Below are positions 44,501 through 58,300 of a stretch of DNA of 64,000 nucleotides, one piece after another. The position numbers and the translations under genes are program-made. Position 1 is the first letter of the stretch, and the number at the start of each line of letters is the position of its first letter. The stretch is from Luidia sarsii (Eukaryota > Echinodermata > Asteroidea > Paxillosida > Luidiidae): assembly GCA_949987565.1 (NCBI GenBank), contig OX465107.1:13265051-13329050 (forward strand), given 5' to 3'. The notes under the pieces were generated by a model. The model was not told the origin of the DNA and did no database searches. It worked only from the letters and a program-made list of their open reading frames with translations.

Positions 44501-47500
44501 AGCCACCATCCTAGTCCCCATCCTAGCCCCCATCCTAGCCCCCATCCAAGCCTCAATCCTAGCCCCCATCCGAGCCCCATCAGAGCCCCATCATATCCCC
44601 ATTCCTAGCTCCATCTTAGCCCCCATCCTAGCCCACATCCTAGCCCCCGTCCTAGCCCCATCCGAGCTCCATCCTAGCCCCCATCCGAGCCCCATCCGAG
44701 CCCATCAGAGCCCCATCTGAGCCACATCCTAGCCCCATTCCTAGCTCCATCCTAGCCCCCATCCTAGCCCCATCGAAGCCCCCATCCCTAGTCTGAATTC
44801 TAGTCCCGTCCTAGCCCCATCCGAGCCCAATCCGAGCCCCCATTCAAGCCCCATCATAGCCCCCATCCTAGCCCCATCCTAGCCCCACCCTAGGCCCCAT
44901 CCCTAGTCGCAATCCTAGTCCCCATCCTAGCCCCCGTCCTTGCCCCATCCGAGCTCAATCCTAGCCCCTATCCTAGCCCCTATCCTAGCTCCCAATCTAG
45001 CCCCCATCGTAGACCCCATCCTAGCCCCCATCCCTAGTCCAAATCCTAGTCCCCATCCTAGCCCCGTCATTTCACGTCCAAGCCCCATCCTAGCCCCCAT
45101 CTGATTCCCATCCTATCCCCATCCGAGCCCCATCCTAGCCCAATCCCTAGCACCATCCTAGCCTCCGTCTTAGCCCCCATTCTAGCACCATCCTAGCCCC
45201 ATCCAAGCCCCACCTCAGCCCCCATCCTAACCCCATCCCTAGTACCCATCCTAGCCCCCATCCTAGCCGTATTCGAGCCCCGTCCTAGCCCCATTCTAGC
45301 CCCATCCCAGCCCCATCCCTAGTCCCCATCCTAGTCTCCATCCCAGCCCAAATCCTAGCCCCATCCCAGCCCCATCCCAGCCACATCCCAGCCCCCATCA
45401 TAGCACCATCCTAGCTCACATCCTAGCCCCATCCTAACTCAATTCCTAGCTCCAACTCTAGTCCAAATTATAGTGCCCATCCTAGCCCCCATCCTAGTCC
45501 CAATCCTAGCCCCTATCCTAGCTCCAATCCTAGCCCCCATCCTAGCCCCATCCTAGTCCCAATCCTAGCCCCATCCTAGCCCCTATCCTAGCCACCATCC
45601 TAGTCCCCATCCTAGCCCCCATCCTAGCCCCCATCCAAGCCTCCATCCTAGCCCCATCCGAGCCCAATCAGAGCCCCCTCATATCCCCATTCCTAGCTCC
45701 ATCTTAGCCCCCATCCTAGCCCCCATCCTAGCCCAACCCTAGCACCCATCCCTAGTCACAATCCTAGTCCCCATCCAAGCCCCCGTCCTAGCCCCATCCG
45801 AGCTCCATCCTAGCCCCCATCCGAGCCCCAACCGAGCCCAATCAGAGCCCCATCCGAGCCACATCCTAGCACCATCCCTAGCTCCATCTTTTGTCATCAT
45901 CCTAGCACCCATCCTATAGCCCAATCCCAATCCTAGCCCCCATCCTAGCCTCCATCGTAGCCCCCATCAGAGCCCCATCCGAGCTACATCCTAGCCCCAT
46001 TCCTAGCTATATCCTAGCCCCTAGCCCAATCCTTGCACCCGCCCTAGTCCCCACCCTAGCTCCCATCCTACCCACCAATCTACCCCCATTCTAGCCCCCA
46101 TCCTAGCCCATATCCTAGTCCCGATCCTAGTCCCAATCTTAGCCCCCATCCTAGCCCCCATCCTAGCCCAATCCGAGCCCCATCCTAGCCCCATCCCTAG
46201 CCTCCATCCTAGCCCCCATCCTATCCCCACCAGAGCCCCATCCTAGCCTAATCCCTAGCTCCTTCCCTAGTCCCCATCCTATCCCTCACCCTAGCTCTAT
46301 CCCTAACCCCAATCCGAGCCACATCCTAGCCCCCATCCTAGTCCCCAACATAGCCCCTATCCTAGCCCCCATCCTAGCCACCATCCTAGCCCCCATCCTA
46401 TTCCCCATCCTAGCCCCTATCCTAGCCACCATCCTAGTCCCCATCCTAGCCCCCATCCAAGCCTCAATCCTAGCCCCCATCCGAGCCCCATCAGAGCCCC
46501 ATCATATCCCCATTCCTAGCTCCATCTTAGCCCCCATCCAAGCCCACATCATAGCCCCCATCCTAGCCCAACCATAGCCCCCATCACTAGTCACAATCCT
46601 AGTCCCCATCCTAGCCCCCGTCCTAGCCCCATCCGAGCTCCATCCTAGCCCCCATCCGAGCCCCATCCGAGCCCATCAGAGCCCCATCTGAGCCACATCC
46701 TAGCCCCATTCCTAGCTCCATCCTAGCCCCCATCCTATCCCCATCGAAGCCCCCATCCCTAGTCTGAATCCTAGTCCCGTCCTAGCCCCATCCGAGCCCA
46801 ACCGAGCCCCCATTCAAGCCCCATCATAGCCCCCATCCTAGCCCCATCCTAGCCCCACCCTAGGCCCCATCCCTAGTCACAATCCTAGTCCCCATCCTAG
46901 TCCCCATCCTAGCCCCTATCCTAGCCACCATCCTAGTCCCCATCCTAGCCCCCATCCTAGCCCCCATCCAAGCCTCAATCCTAGCCCCCATCAGAGCCCC
47001 ATCAGAGCCCCATCATATCCCCATTCCTAGCTCCATCTTAGCCCCCATCCTAGCCCACATCATAGCCCCCATCCTAGCCCAACCATAGCCCCCATCACTA
47101 GTCACAATCCTAGTCCCCATCCTAGCCCCCGTCCTAGCCCCATCCGAGCTCCATCCTAGCCCCCATCCGAGCCCCATCCGAGCCCATCAGAGCCCCATCT
47201 GAGCCACATCCTAGCCCCATTCCTAGCTCCATCCTAGCCCCCATCCTAGCCCCATCGAAGTCCCCATCCCTAGTCTGAATCCTAGTCCTGTCCTAGCCCC
47301 ATCCGAGCCCAATCCGAGCCCCCATTCAAGCCCCATCATAGCCCCCATCCTAGCCCCATTCCTAGCCCCACCCTACGCCCCATCCCTAGTCACAATCCTA
47401 GTCCCCATCCTAGCCCCCGTCCTTGCCCCATCCGAGCTCCATCATAGCCCCTATCCTAGCCCCTATCCTAGCTCCCATCCTAGCCCCCATCGTAGACCCC

Positions 47501-50400
47501 ATCCTAGCCCCCATCCTAGCCTCCATCCAAGCCCCACTCCGAGCCCCATCCTAGCCCCATTCCCAGCTCCATCCTAGCCCCCATACTAGCCCCATCCTAG
47601 CCCCCATCCCAAGTCCAAATCCTAGTCCCCATCCTAGCCCCGTCATTTCACGTCCAAGCCCCATCCTAGCCCCCATCTGATTCCCATCCTATCCCCATCC
47701 GAGCCCCATCCTAACCCAATCCCTAGCACCATCCTAGCCTCCGTCTTAGCCCCCATTCTAGCACCATCCTAGCCCCATCCAAGCCTCACCTCAGCCCCCA
47801 TCCTAACCCCATCCCTAGTACCCATCCTAGCCCCCATCCTAGCCCCCATCCTAGCCCTATTCGAGCCCCGTCCTAGCCCATTCTAGCCCCATCCCAGCCC
47901 CATCCCTAGTCCCCATCCTAGTCTCCATCCCAGCCCAAATCCTAGCCCCATCCGAGCCCCATCCCAGCCCCATCAGAGCCCTATCATATCCCCATTCCTA
48001 GCTCCATCTTAGCCCCCATCCTAGCCCCCATCATAGCCCCCATCCTAGCCCAACCATAGCCCCCATCACTAGTCACAATCCTAGTCCCCATCATAGCCCC
48101 CGTCCTAGCCCCATCCGAGCTCCATCCTAGCCGCGCCCCCATCCGAGCCCCATCCGAGCCCATCAGAGCCCCATCCGAGCCCCCATCCTAGCCCCCATCC
48201 TAGTCCCCAACCTAGCCCCTATCCTAGCCCCCATCCTAGCCACCATCCTAGCCCCCATCCTAGTCCCCATCCTAGCCCCTATCCTAGCCACCATCCTAGT
48301 CCCCATCCTAGCCCCCATCCAAGCCTCAATCCTAGCCCCCATCCGAGCCCCATCAGAGCCCCATCATATCCCCATTCCTAGCTCCATCTTAGCCCCAATC
48401 TTAGCCCACATCATAGCCCCCATCCTAGCCCAACCATAGCCCCCATCACTAGTCACAATCCTAGTCCCCATCCTAGCCCCCGTCCTAGCCCCATCCGAGC
48501 TCCATCCTAGCCCCCATCCGAGCCCCACCCGAGCCCATCAGAGCCCCATCTGAGCCACATCCTAGCCCCATTCCTAGCTCCATCCTAGCCCCCATCCTAG
48601 CCCCATCGAAGCCCCCATCCCTAGTCTGAATCCTAGTCCCGTCCTAGCCCCATCCGAGCCCAATCCGAGCCCCCATTCAAGCCCCATCATAGCCCCCATC
48701 CTAGCCCCATCCTAGCCCCACCCTAAGCCCCATCCCTAGTCACAATCCTAGTCCCAATCCTAGCCCCCGTCCTTGCCCCATCCGAGCTCCATCCTAGCCC
48801 CTATCCTAGCCCCTATCCTAGCTCCAAATCTAGCCCCCATCGTAGACCCCATCCTAGCCCCCATCCTAGCCTCCATCCTAGCCACACTCCGAGCCCCATC
48901 CTATAGCCCCATTCCCAGCTCCATCCTAGCCCCCATACTAGCCCCATCCTAGCCCCCATCCCTAGTCCAAATCCTAGTCCCCATCCTAGCCCCGTCATTT
49001 CACGTCCAAGCCCCATCCTAGCCCCCATCTGATTCCCATCCTATCCCCATCCGAGCCCCATCCTAGCCCAATCCCTAGCACCATCCTAGCCTCCGTCTTA
49101 GCCCCCATTCTAGCACCATCCTAGCCCCATCCAAGCCCCACCTCAGCCCCCATCCTAACTCCATCCCTAGTACCCATCCTAGCCCCCATCCTAGCCCCCA
49201 TCCTAGCCCTATTCGAGCCCCGTCCTAGCCCATTCTAGCCCCATCCCAGCCCCATCCCTAGTCCCCATCCTAGTCTCCATCCCAGCCCAAATCCTAGCCC
49301 CATCCGAGCCCCATCCCAGCCCCATCAGAGCCCTATCATATCCCCATTCCTAGCTCCATCTTAGCCTCCATCCTAGCCCCCATCATAGCCCCCATCCTAG
49401 CCCAACCATAGCCCCCATCACTAGTCACAATCCTAGTCCCCATCATAGCCCCCGTCCTAGCCCCATCCGAGCTCCATCCTAGCCGCGCCCCCATCCGAGC
49501 CCCATCCGAGCCCATCAGAGCCCCATCCGAGCCCCCATCCTAGCCCCCATCCTAGTCCCCAACCTAGCCCCTATCCTAGCCCCCATCCTAGCCACCATCC
49601 TAGCCCCCATCCTAGTCCCCATCCTAGCCCCTATCCTAGCCACCATCCTAGTCCCCATCCTAGCCCCCATCCAAGCCTCAATCCTAGCCCCCATCCGAGC
49701 CCCATCAGAGCCCCATCATATCCCCATTCCTAGCTCCATCTTAGCCCCAATCTTAGCCCACATCATAGCCCCCATCCTAGCCCAACCATAGCCCCCATCA
49801 CTAGTCACAATCCTAGTCCCCATCCTAGCCCCCGTCCTAGCCCCATCCGAGCTCCATCCTAGCCCCCATCCGAGCCCCACCCGAGCCCATCAGAGCCCCA
49901 TCTGAGCCACATCCTAGCCCCATTCCTAGCTCCATCCTAGCCCCCATCCTAGCCCCATCGAAGCCCCCATCCCTAGTCTGAATCCTAGTCCCGTCCTAGC
50001 CCCATCCGAGCCCAATCCGAGCCCCCATTCAAGCCCCATCATAGCCCCCATCCTAGCCCCATCCTAGCCCCACCCTAGGCCCCATCCCTAGTCACAATCC
50101 TAGTCCCAATCCTAGCCCCCGTCCTTGCCCCATCCGACCTCCATCCTAGCCCCTATCCTAGCCCCTATCCTAGCTCCAAATCTAGCCCCAATCGTAGACC
50201 CCATCCTAGCCCCCATCCTAGCCTCCATCCTAGCCACACTCCGAGCCCCATCCTATAGCCCCATTCCCAGCTCCATCCTAGCCCCCATACTAGCCCCATC
50301 CTAGCCCCCATCCCTAGTCCAAATCCTAGTCCCCATCCTAGCCCCGTCATTTCACGTCCAAGCCCCATCCTAGCCCCCATCTGATTCCCATCCTATCCCC
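38600..50400 (+). repeat. higher-order repeat block marked by CGTCATTTCACGTCC
   Basis: The non-unit word CGTCATTTCACGTCC occurs at 38621, 40616, 42747, 45065, 47641, 48993 and 50345. Spacings are 1995, 2131, 2318, 2576, 1352 and 1352 bp. The last two are equal, showing a recent 1352-bp duplication; the others vary by gain or loss of sub-blocks. Confidence 0.88.
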
Positions 50401-53149
50401 ATCCGAGCCCCATCCTAGCCCAATCCCTAGCACCATCCTAGCCTCCGTCTTAGCCCCCATTCTAGCACCATCCTAGCCCCATCCAAGCCCCACCTCAGCC
50501 CCCATCCTAACTCCATCCCTAGTACCCATCCTAGCCCCCATCCTAGCCCTATTCGAGCCCCGTCCTAGCCCCATTCTAGCCCCATCCCAGCCCCATCCCT
50601 AGTCCCCATCCTAGTTTCCATCCCAGCCCAAATCCTAGCCCCATCCCAGCCCCATCCCAGCCACATCCCAGCCCCCATCATAGCACCATCCTAGCTCACA
50701 TCGTAGCCCCATCCTAACTCAATTCCTAGCTCCAACTCTAGTCCAAATTATAGTGCCCATCCTAGCCCCCATCCTAGTCCCAATTCTAGCCCCTATCCTA
50801 GCTCCAATCCTAGCCCCCATCCTAGCCCCATCCTAGTCCCAATCCTAGCCCCATCCTAGCCCCTATCCTAGCCACCATCCTAGTCCCCATCCTAGCCCCC
50901 ATCCTAGCCCCCATCCAAGCCTCCATCCTAGCCCCATCCGAGCCCAATCAGAGCCCCCTCATATCCCCATTCCTAGCTCCATCTTAGCCCCCATCATAGC
51001 CCCCATCCTAGCCCAACCCTAGCACCAATCCCTAGTCACAATCCTAGTCCCCATCCAAGCCCCCGTCCTAGCCCCATCCGAGCTCCATCCTAGCCCCCAT
51101 CCGAGCCCCAACCGAGCCCAATCAGAGCCCCATCCGAGCCACATCCTAGCACCATCCCTAGCTCCATCTCTTGTCATCATCCTAGCACCCATCCTATAGC
51201 CCAATCCCAATCCTAGCCCCCATCCTAGCCTCCATCGTAGCCCCCATCAGAGCCCCATCCGAGCCACATCCTAGCCCCATTCCTAGCTATATCCTAGCCC
51301 CTAGCCCAATCCTTGCACCCGCCCTAGTCCCCACCCTACCTCCCATCCTACCCATCAATCTACCCCCATCCTAGCCCCCATCCTAGCCCCTATCCTAGTC
51401 CCGATCCTAGTCCCAATCTTAGCCCCCATCCTAGCCCCCATCCTAGCCCAATCCGAGCCCCATCCTAGCCCCATCCCTAGCCTCCATCCTAGCCCCCATC
51501 CTATCCCCACCAGAGCCCCATCCTAGCCCAATCCCTAGCTCCTTCCCTAGTCCCCACCCTATCCCTCATCCTAGCTCTATCCCTAGCCCCAATCCGAGCC
51601 TCCATCCTAGCCCCCATCCTAGTCCCCATCCCAGCCCCTATCCTTGCCCCCATCCTAGCCACCATCCTAGCCCCCATCCTAGTCCCCATCCTAGCCCCTA
51701 TCCTAGCCACCATCCTAGTCCCCATCCTAGCCCCCATCCTAGCCCCCATCCAAGCCTCCATCCTAGCCCCCATCCGAGCCCCATCATAGCCCTATCATAT
51801 CCCCATTCCTAGCTCCATCTTAGCCCCCATCATAGCCCCCATCATAGCCCCCATCCTAGCCCAACCATAGCCCCCATCACTAGTCACAATCCTAGTCCCC
51901 ATCATAGCCCCCGTCCTAGCCCCATCCGAGCTCCATCCTAGCCGCGCCCCCATCCGAGCCCCATCGGAGCCCATCAGAGCCCCATCCGAGCCACATCCTA
52001 GCCCCTATCCTAGCCCCTATCCTAGCTCCATCTTAGCCCCCTTCCTAGCCCCCATCCTAGCCCAACCATAGCCCCCATCCCTAGTCACAATCCTAGTCCC
52101 CATCATAGCCCCCGTCCTAGCCCCATCCGAGCTCCATCCTAGCCGCGCCCCCATCCGAGCCCCATCCGAGCCCATCAGAGCCCCATCCGAGCCACATCCT
52201 AGCCCCTATCCTAGCCCCTATCCTAGCTCCATCTTAGCCCCCATCCTAGCCCCCATCCTAGCCCAACCCTAGCACCCATCCCTAGTCACAATCCTAGTCC
52301 CCATCAAAGCCCCCGTCCTAGCCCCATCCGAGCTCCATCCTAGCCCCCATCCGAGCCCCAACCGAGCCCAATCAGAGCCCCATCATATCCCCATTCCTAG
52401 CTCCATCTTATCCCCCATCCTAGCCCCCATCCTAGCCCAACCCTAGCACCCATCCCTAGTCACAATCCTAGTCCCCATCCAAGCCCCCGTCCTAGCCCCA
52501 TCCGAGCTCCATCCTAGCACCCATCTGAGCCCCAACCGAGCCCATCCGAGCCCCATCCGAGCCACATCCTAGCACCATCCCTAGCTCCATCTCTTGTCAT
52601 CATCCTAGCACCCATCCTATAGCCCAATCCCAATCCGAGCCCCATCCCTAGCTCCATCCTAGCCCACATCGCTAGTCCCCATCCTAGCCCCAATCCTAGC
52701 CCAATCCGAGCCCCATCCGAGCCCTATCCTAGCCCGATCCTAACCCCACCCGAGGCCCCATCCCTAGTCACAATCCTAGTCCCCATCGGAGCCCCATCCG
52801 ATCTCATTCCTAGCCCCGTCCCTAGCTCCAACCTAGCACCCATCCTAGCCCCCATCACTAGTCCCCATCCTAGTCCTCATCCTAGCCCCAATTCTAGCCC
52901 AATCCGAGCCCAATCCGACCCCTCCCGAACCCCATCCGAGCCCCATCCGAGCCCCATCCTAGCCCTCATCCTAGCCCCTATCCTAGTCCCGATCCTAGTC
53001 CCAATCTTAGCCCCCATCCTAGCCCCATCCTAGCCCAATCCGAGCCCCATCCTAGCCCCATCCCTAGCCTCCATCCTAGCCCCCATCCTATCCCCACCAG
53101 AGCCCCATCCTAGCCCAATCCCTAGCTCCTTCCCTAGTCCCCACCCTAT

Positions 53150-53540
53150 CCCTCATCCTAGCTCTATCCCTAGCCCCAATCCGAGCCTCCATCCTAGCCC
53201 CCATCCTAGTCCCCATCCTAGCCCCTATCCTTGCCCCCATCCTAGCCACCATCCTAGCCCCCATCCTAGGCCTAGTCCCCATCCTAGCCCCTATCCTAAC
53301 CACCATCCTAGTCCCGATCCTAGCCCCCATCCTAGCCCCCATCCAAGCCTCCATCCTAGCCCCAATCCGAGCCTCCATCCTAGCCCCCATCCTAGTCCCC
53401 ATCCTAGCCCCTATCCTTGCCCCCATCCTAGCCACCATCCTAGCCCCCATCCTAGGCCTAGTCCCCATCCTAGCCCCTATCCTAACCACCATCCTAGTCC
53501 CGATCCTAGCCCCCATCCTAGCCCCCATCCAAGCCTCCAT
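53150..53540 (+). repeat. 186-bp internal tandem duplication
   Basis: The word CCTAGGCCTAGTCCCC, rare in the array, occurs at 53265 and 53451, 186 bp apart, within matching surroundings on both sides. Confidence 0.85.
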
Positions 53541-55379
53541 CCTAGCCCCCATCCGAGCCCCATCAGAGCCCTATCATATCCCCATTCCTAGCTCCATCTT
53601 AGCCCCCATCATAGCCCCCATCATAGCCCCCATCATAGCCCCCATCCTAGCCCAACCATAGCCCCCATCACTAGTCACAATCCTAGTCCCCATCATAGCC
53701 CCCGTCCTAGCCCCATCCGAGCTCCATCCTAGCCGCGCCCCCATCCGAGCCCCATCCGAGCCCATCAGAGCCCCATCCGAGCCACATCCTAGCCCCTATC
53801 CTAGCCCCTATCCTAGCTCCATCTTAGCCCCCATCCTAGCCCCCATCCTAGCCCAACCATAGCCCCCATCCCTAGTCACAATCCTAGTCCCCATCATAGC
53901 CCCCGTCCTAGCCCCATCCGAGCTCCATCCTAGCCGCGCCCCCATCCGAGCCCCATCCGAGCCCATCAGAGCCCCATCCGAGCCACATCCTAGCCCCTAT
54001 CCTAGCCCCTATCCTAGCTCCATCTTAGCCCCCATCCTAGCCCCCATCCTAGCCCAACCCTAGCACCCATCCCTAGTCACAATCCTAGTCCCCATCAAAG
54101 CCTCCGTCCTAGTCCCATCCGAGCTCCATCCTAGCCCCCATCCGAGCCCCAACCGAGCCCAATCAGAGCCCCATCATATCCCCATTCCTAGCTCCATCTT
54201 ATCCCCCATCCTAGCCCCCATCCTAGCCCAACCCTAGCACCCATCCCTAGTCACAATCCTAGTCCCCATCCAAGCCCCCGTCCTAGCCCCATCCGAGCTC
54301 CATCCTAGCACCCATCTGAGCCCCAACCGAGCCCATCCGAGCCCCATCCGAGCCACATCCTAGCACCATCCCTAGCTCCATCTCTTGTCATCATCCTAGC
54401 ACCCATCCTATAGCCCAATCCCAATCCTAGCCCCCATCCAAGCCCATCCAAGCCCCATCCTAGCCTCCGTCGTAGCCCCCATCAGAGCCCCATCCGAGCC
54501 ACATCCTAGCCCCATTCCTAGCTATATCCTAGCCCCTAGCCCAATCCTTGCACCCGCCCTAGTCCCCACCCTAGCTCCCATCCTAGCCACCAATCTACCC
54601 CCATCCTAGCCCCATCCTAGCCCCCATCCTAGCCCCCATCCTAGCCCCATCCTAGCCCCCATCCTAGCCCCCATCCTAGCCCCCATCCTAGCCCCCATCC
54701 TAGCCCCCATCCTAGCCCCCATCCTAGCCCCCATCCTAGCCCCCATACTAGCCCCCATCCTAGCCCCATCTTAGCCCCCATCCGAGCCCCGTCCGAGCCC
54801 CATCCGAGCCACATCCTAGCACCATCAAAGCCCCATCCTAGCCCCCATCCTAGCTCCATCTCTTGTCACCATCCTAGCCCCATCCCTAGCTCCATCTCTA
54901 GTCCCCATCCTAACCCCGATCCTTGCCCCCACCCTGGCCCCCATCCATCCGAGCCCCATCCTAGCCCCCATCCGAGCCCCGTCCGAGCCCCATCCGAGCC
55001 ACATCCTAGCACCATCATAGCCCCATCCTAGCACCATCCCTAGCTCCATCTCTTGTCACCATCCTAGCCCCATCCCTAGCTCCATCTCTAGTCCCCATCC
55101 TAACCCCGATCCTTGCCCCCATCCTAGCCCCCATCCTAGCCTTCATCCTAGCCCCCATCCTAGTCCCTATCATAGCCCCCACCCTAGCCCCCTATCCTAG
55201 CCCCCATCCTAGCCCCTATCCTAGCCCCAATCCTAGCCCCCATCCTAGCCCCCATCCTAGCCCCCATCCGAGCCTCCATCCTAGCCCCCATCCTAGCCTC
55301 CATCCGAGCCTCCATCCTAGCCCCCATCCTAGCCCCCATCCTAGCCCCCATCCTAGCCTCCATCCTAGACCCACTCCGA

Positions 55380-58300
55380 GCCCCATCCTAGCCCATTCAG
55401 GGCTCCAAGCTAGCCCCCATCCTAGCCCCATCCTAGCCCCCATCCTAGCCCCCACCCTAGCCCCCACCCTAGCCTCTATCCTAGCCCCACTCTGAGCCCC
55501 ATCCTAGCCCCATTCCTAGCTCGATCCTATTATAGCCCCCATACTGGCCCCATCCTAGCCCCGATCCCTAGTCCAAATCATTGTCCTCATCCGAGCCCCC
55601 GTCCTATCCCCATCCTAGCCCCCATCCTAACCCATATCCTAGCTCCCATCATAGCCCCCCTCCTAGCCCCCACCCTAGCCCCCATCCTAGCCTCTATCCT
55701 AGAGCCGCATACTAGCCCCATCCTAGCCCCGATCCCTAGTCCAAATCATTGTCCTCATCCTAGCCCCCGTCCTATCCCCATCCGAGCCCCATCCTAGCCC
55801 CCATCGGAGCCCCATCTGAGCCCGATCCTAGCCCAATCCCTAGCACCATCCTAGCCCCTTCCGAGCCCAACCTCAGCCCACATCCTAACCCCTACCCTAG
55901 CCCCCAGCCTAGCCCTATCCGAGCCCCATCCTAGCCCCATCCTAGCCCCATCCAAGCCCCATCCCTAGTCCCCATCTCAGGCCAAATCATAGCCCCATCC
56001 GAGCCACATCCCAGCCCCCATCATAGCACCATCCTAGCTCCCTTCCTAGCCCCATCCTAGCTCCATCCCTAGCTCCATCTCTAGTCCCAATCATAGTGCC
56101 CATCCTAGCCCCCATCCATCCGAGCCCAATCCTAGCCCCAATCCGAGCCCCATCCGAGCCACATCCTAGCACCACCATAGCCCCATCCTAGCACCATCCC
56201 TAACTCCATCTCTTGTCACTATCCTAGCTCCATCTATAGTCCCCATCCTAACCCCCATCCTTGCCCCCATCCTTGCCCCCATCCTAGCCCCCATCCTAGC
56301 CTTCATCCTAGGCCCCATCCTAGCCCCCATCCTAGCCCCCATCCTAGCCCCTATCCTAGCCTCCATCCTAGCCCCCCATCCTAGCCCACATCCTAGCCCC
56401 CCTCCTAGCCTCCATCCTAGCCCCCAATCCTAGCCCCCATAATAGCCCCAATCATAGCCTTCATCCTAGACCCACTCCGAGCCCCATCCTAGCCCATTCA
56501 GGGCTCCATCCTAGCCCCAATCCTAGCCCAATCCTAGCCCCCATCCTAGCCTTCATCCTAGCCCCCATCCTAGCCCCCATCCTAGCCCCTATCTTAGCTC
56601 CCATCCTAGCCCCCATCCTAGCCCCCATCCTAGCCCCAAACCTAGCCTCCATCCTAGCCCCACTCCGAGCCCCATCCTAGTCCCATTCCTAGCTCCATCC
56701 TAGCCCCCATACTAGCCCGATCCTAGCCTCCATCCCCAGTCCAAATCCTAGTCCCAATTCTAGCCCCCGTCCTATCCCCATCCTAGCTCCCATACGAGCC
56801 CCATCCTATCCCCATCCAAGCCCCATCCTAGCCCAATCCCTAGCACAATCCTAGCCTCCGTCTTAGCCCCATCCTAGACCGATCCGAGCCCCACCTCAGC
56901 CCCCATCCTAACCCCCATCCTAGCCCCCATCCGAGCCCCATCCTAGCCCCCATCCGAGCCCAATCCGAGCCACATCCTATACTAGCACCATCATAGCCCC
57001 ATCCTGGCACCATCCATAGCTCCATCTCTTGTCACCATCCTAGCCCCTTCCCTAGCTCCATCTCTAGTCCCCATCCTAACCCCCATCCTTGCCCCCATCC
57101 TAGCCCCATCCTAGCCCCCATCCTAGCCCCCATCCTATTCCCTATCATAGCCCCCACCCTAGCCCCCTATCCTAGCTCCCATCCTAGCCCCCATCCTAGC
57201 CTCCATCCTAGCCCCCATCCTAGACCCCCATCCTAGCCCCCACCCTAGCCCCCATCCTAGCCTCCATCCTAGACCCACTCCGAGCACCATCCTAGCCCAT
57301 TCAGGGCTCCATCCTAGCCCCCATCCTAGCCTTCATCCTAACCCCCATCCTAGCCCCCACCCTAGCCCCTATCTTAGCTCCCATCCTAGCCCCCATCCTA
57401 GCCCCTATCCTAGCCTCCATCCTACCCCCACTCCGAGTCCCATCCTAGCCCCATTCCTAGCTCCATCCTAGCCCTCATACTAGCCCCATCCTAGCCCCCA
57501 TCCCTAGTCCTAATCCTAGTCCCCATTCTAGCCCCCGTCCTATCCCCATCCGAGCCCCATCCTAGTCCCCATCCGAGCCCCATCCTATCCCCATCCGAGC
57601 ACCATCCTAGCCCAATCCCTCGCACCATCCTAGCCTCCGTCTTAGCCCCATCCTAGCCCCATCCGAGCCCCACCTCAGCCCCCATCCTAACCCCCATCCT
57701 AGTCCCCATCCTAGCCCCCATCCTAGCCCCCATCCTAGCCCTATCCGAGCCCCATCCTAGCCCCATCCTAGCCCCATCCCAGCCTCATCCCTAGTCCCCA
57801 TCCCAGTCCCCATCCCAGACCCGTCCGAGCCCCATTCGAGCCACATCCCAGCCCCCATACCGTGTCCAAATCCTAGCACCATCCTAGCTCCCATCCTAGC
57901 CCCATCCTAGCTCCATCCTTAGCTCCATCTCTAATCCCAATCATAGTGCCCATCCTAGCCCCCATCCATCCTAGCCCCCATCTTAGCCTTCATCCTAGCC
58001 CCCATCCTAGCCCCTATCCTAGCCCCCATCCTAGCCCTCCATCCTAGCCCCCATCCTAGCCCCATCCTAGCCTCCATCCTAGCCCTATTCGAGCCCCATC
58101 ACAGCCCCATCCCTAGTCCCCATCCTAGTCTCCATCCCAGCCCAAATTCTAGCCCCATCCGAGCCCCATCCCAGCCACATCCCAGCACCCATCATAGCAC
58201 CATCCTAGCTCACATCCTGCCCCATCCTAACTCAATTCCTAGCTCCAACTCTAGTCCCAATTATAGTGCCCATCCTAGCCCCCATCCATCCGAGCCCCAT

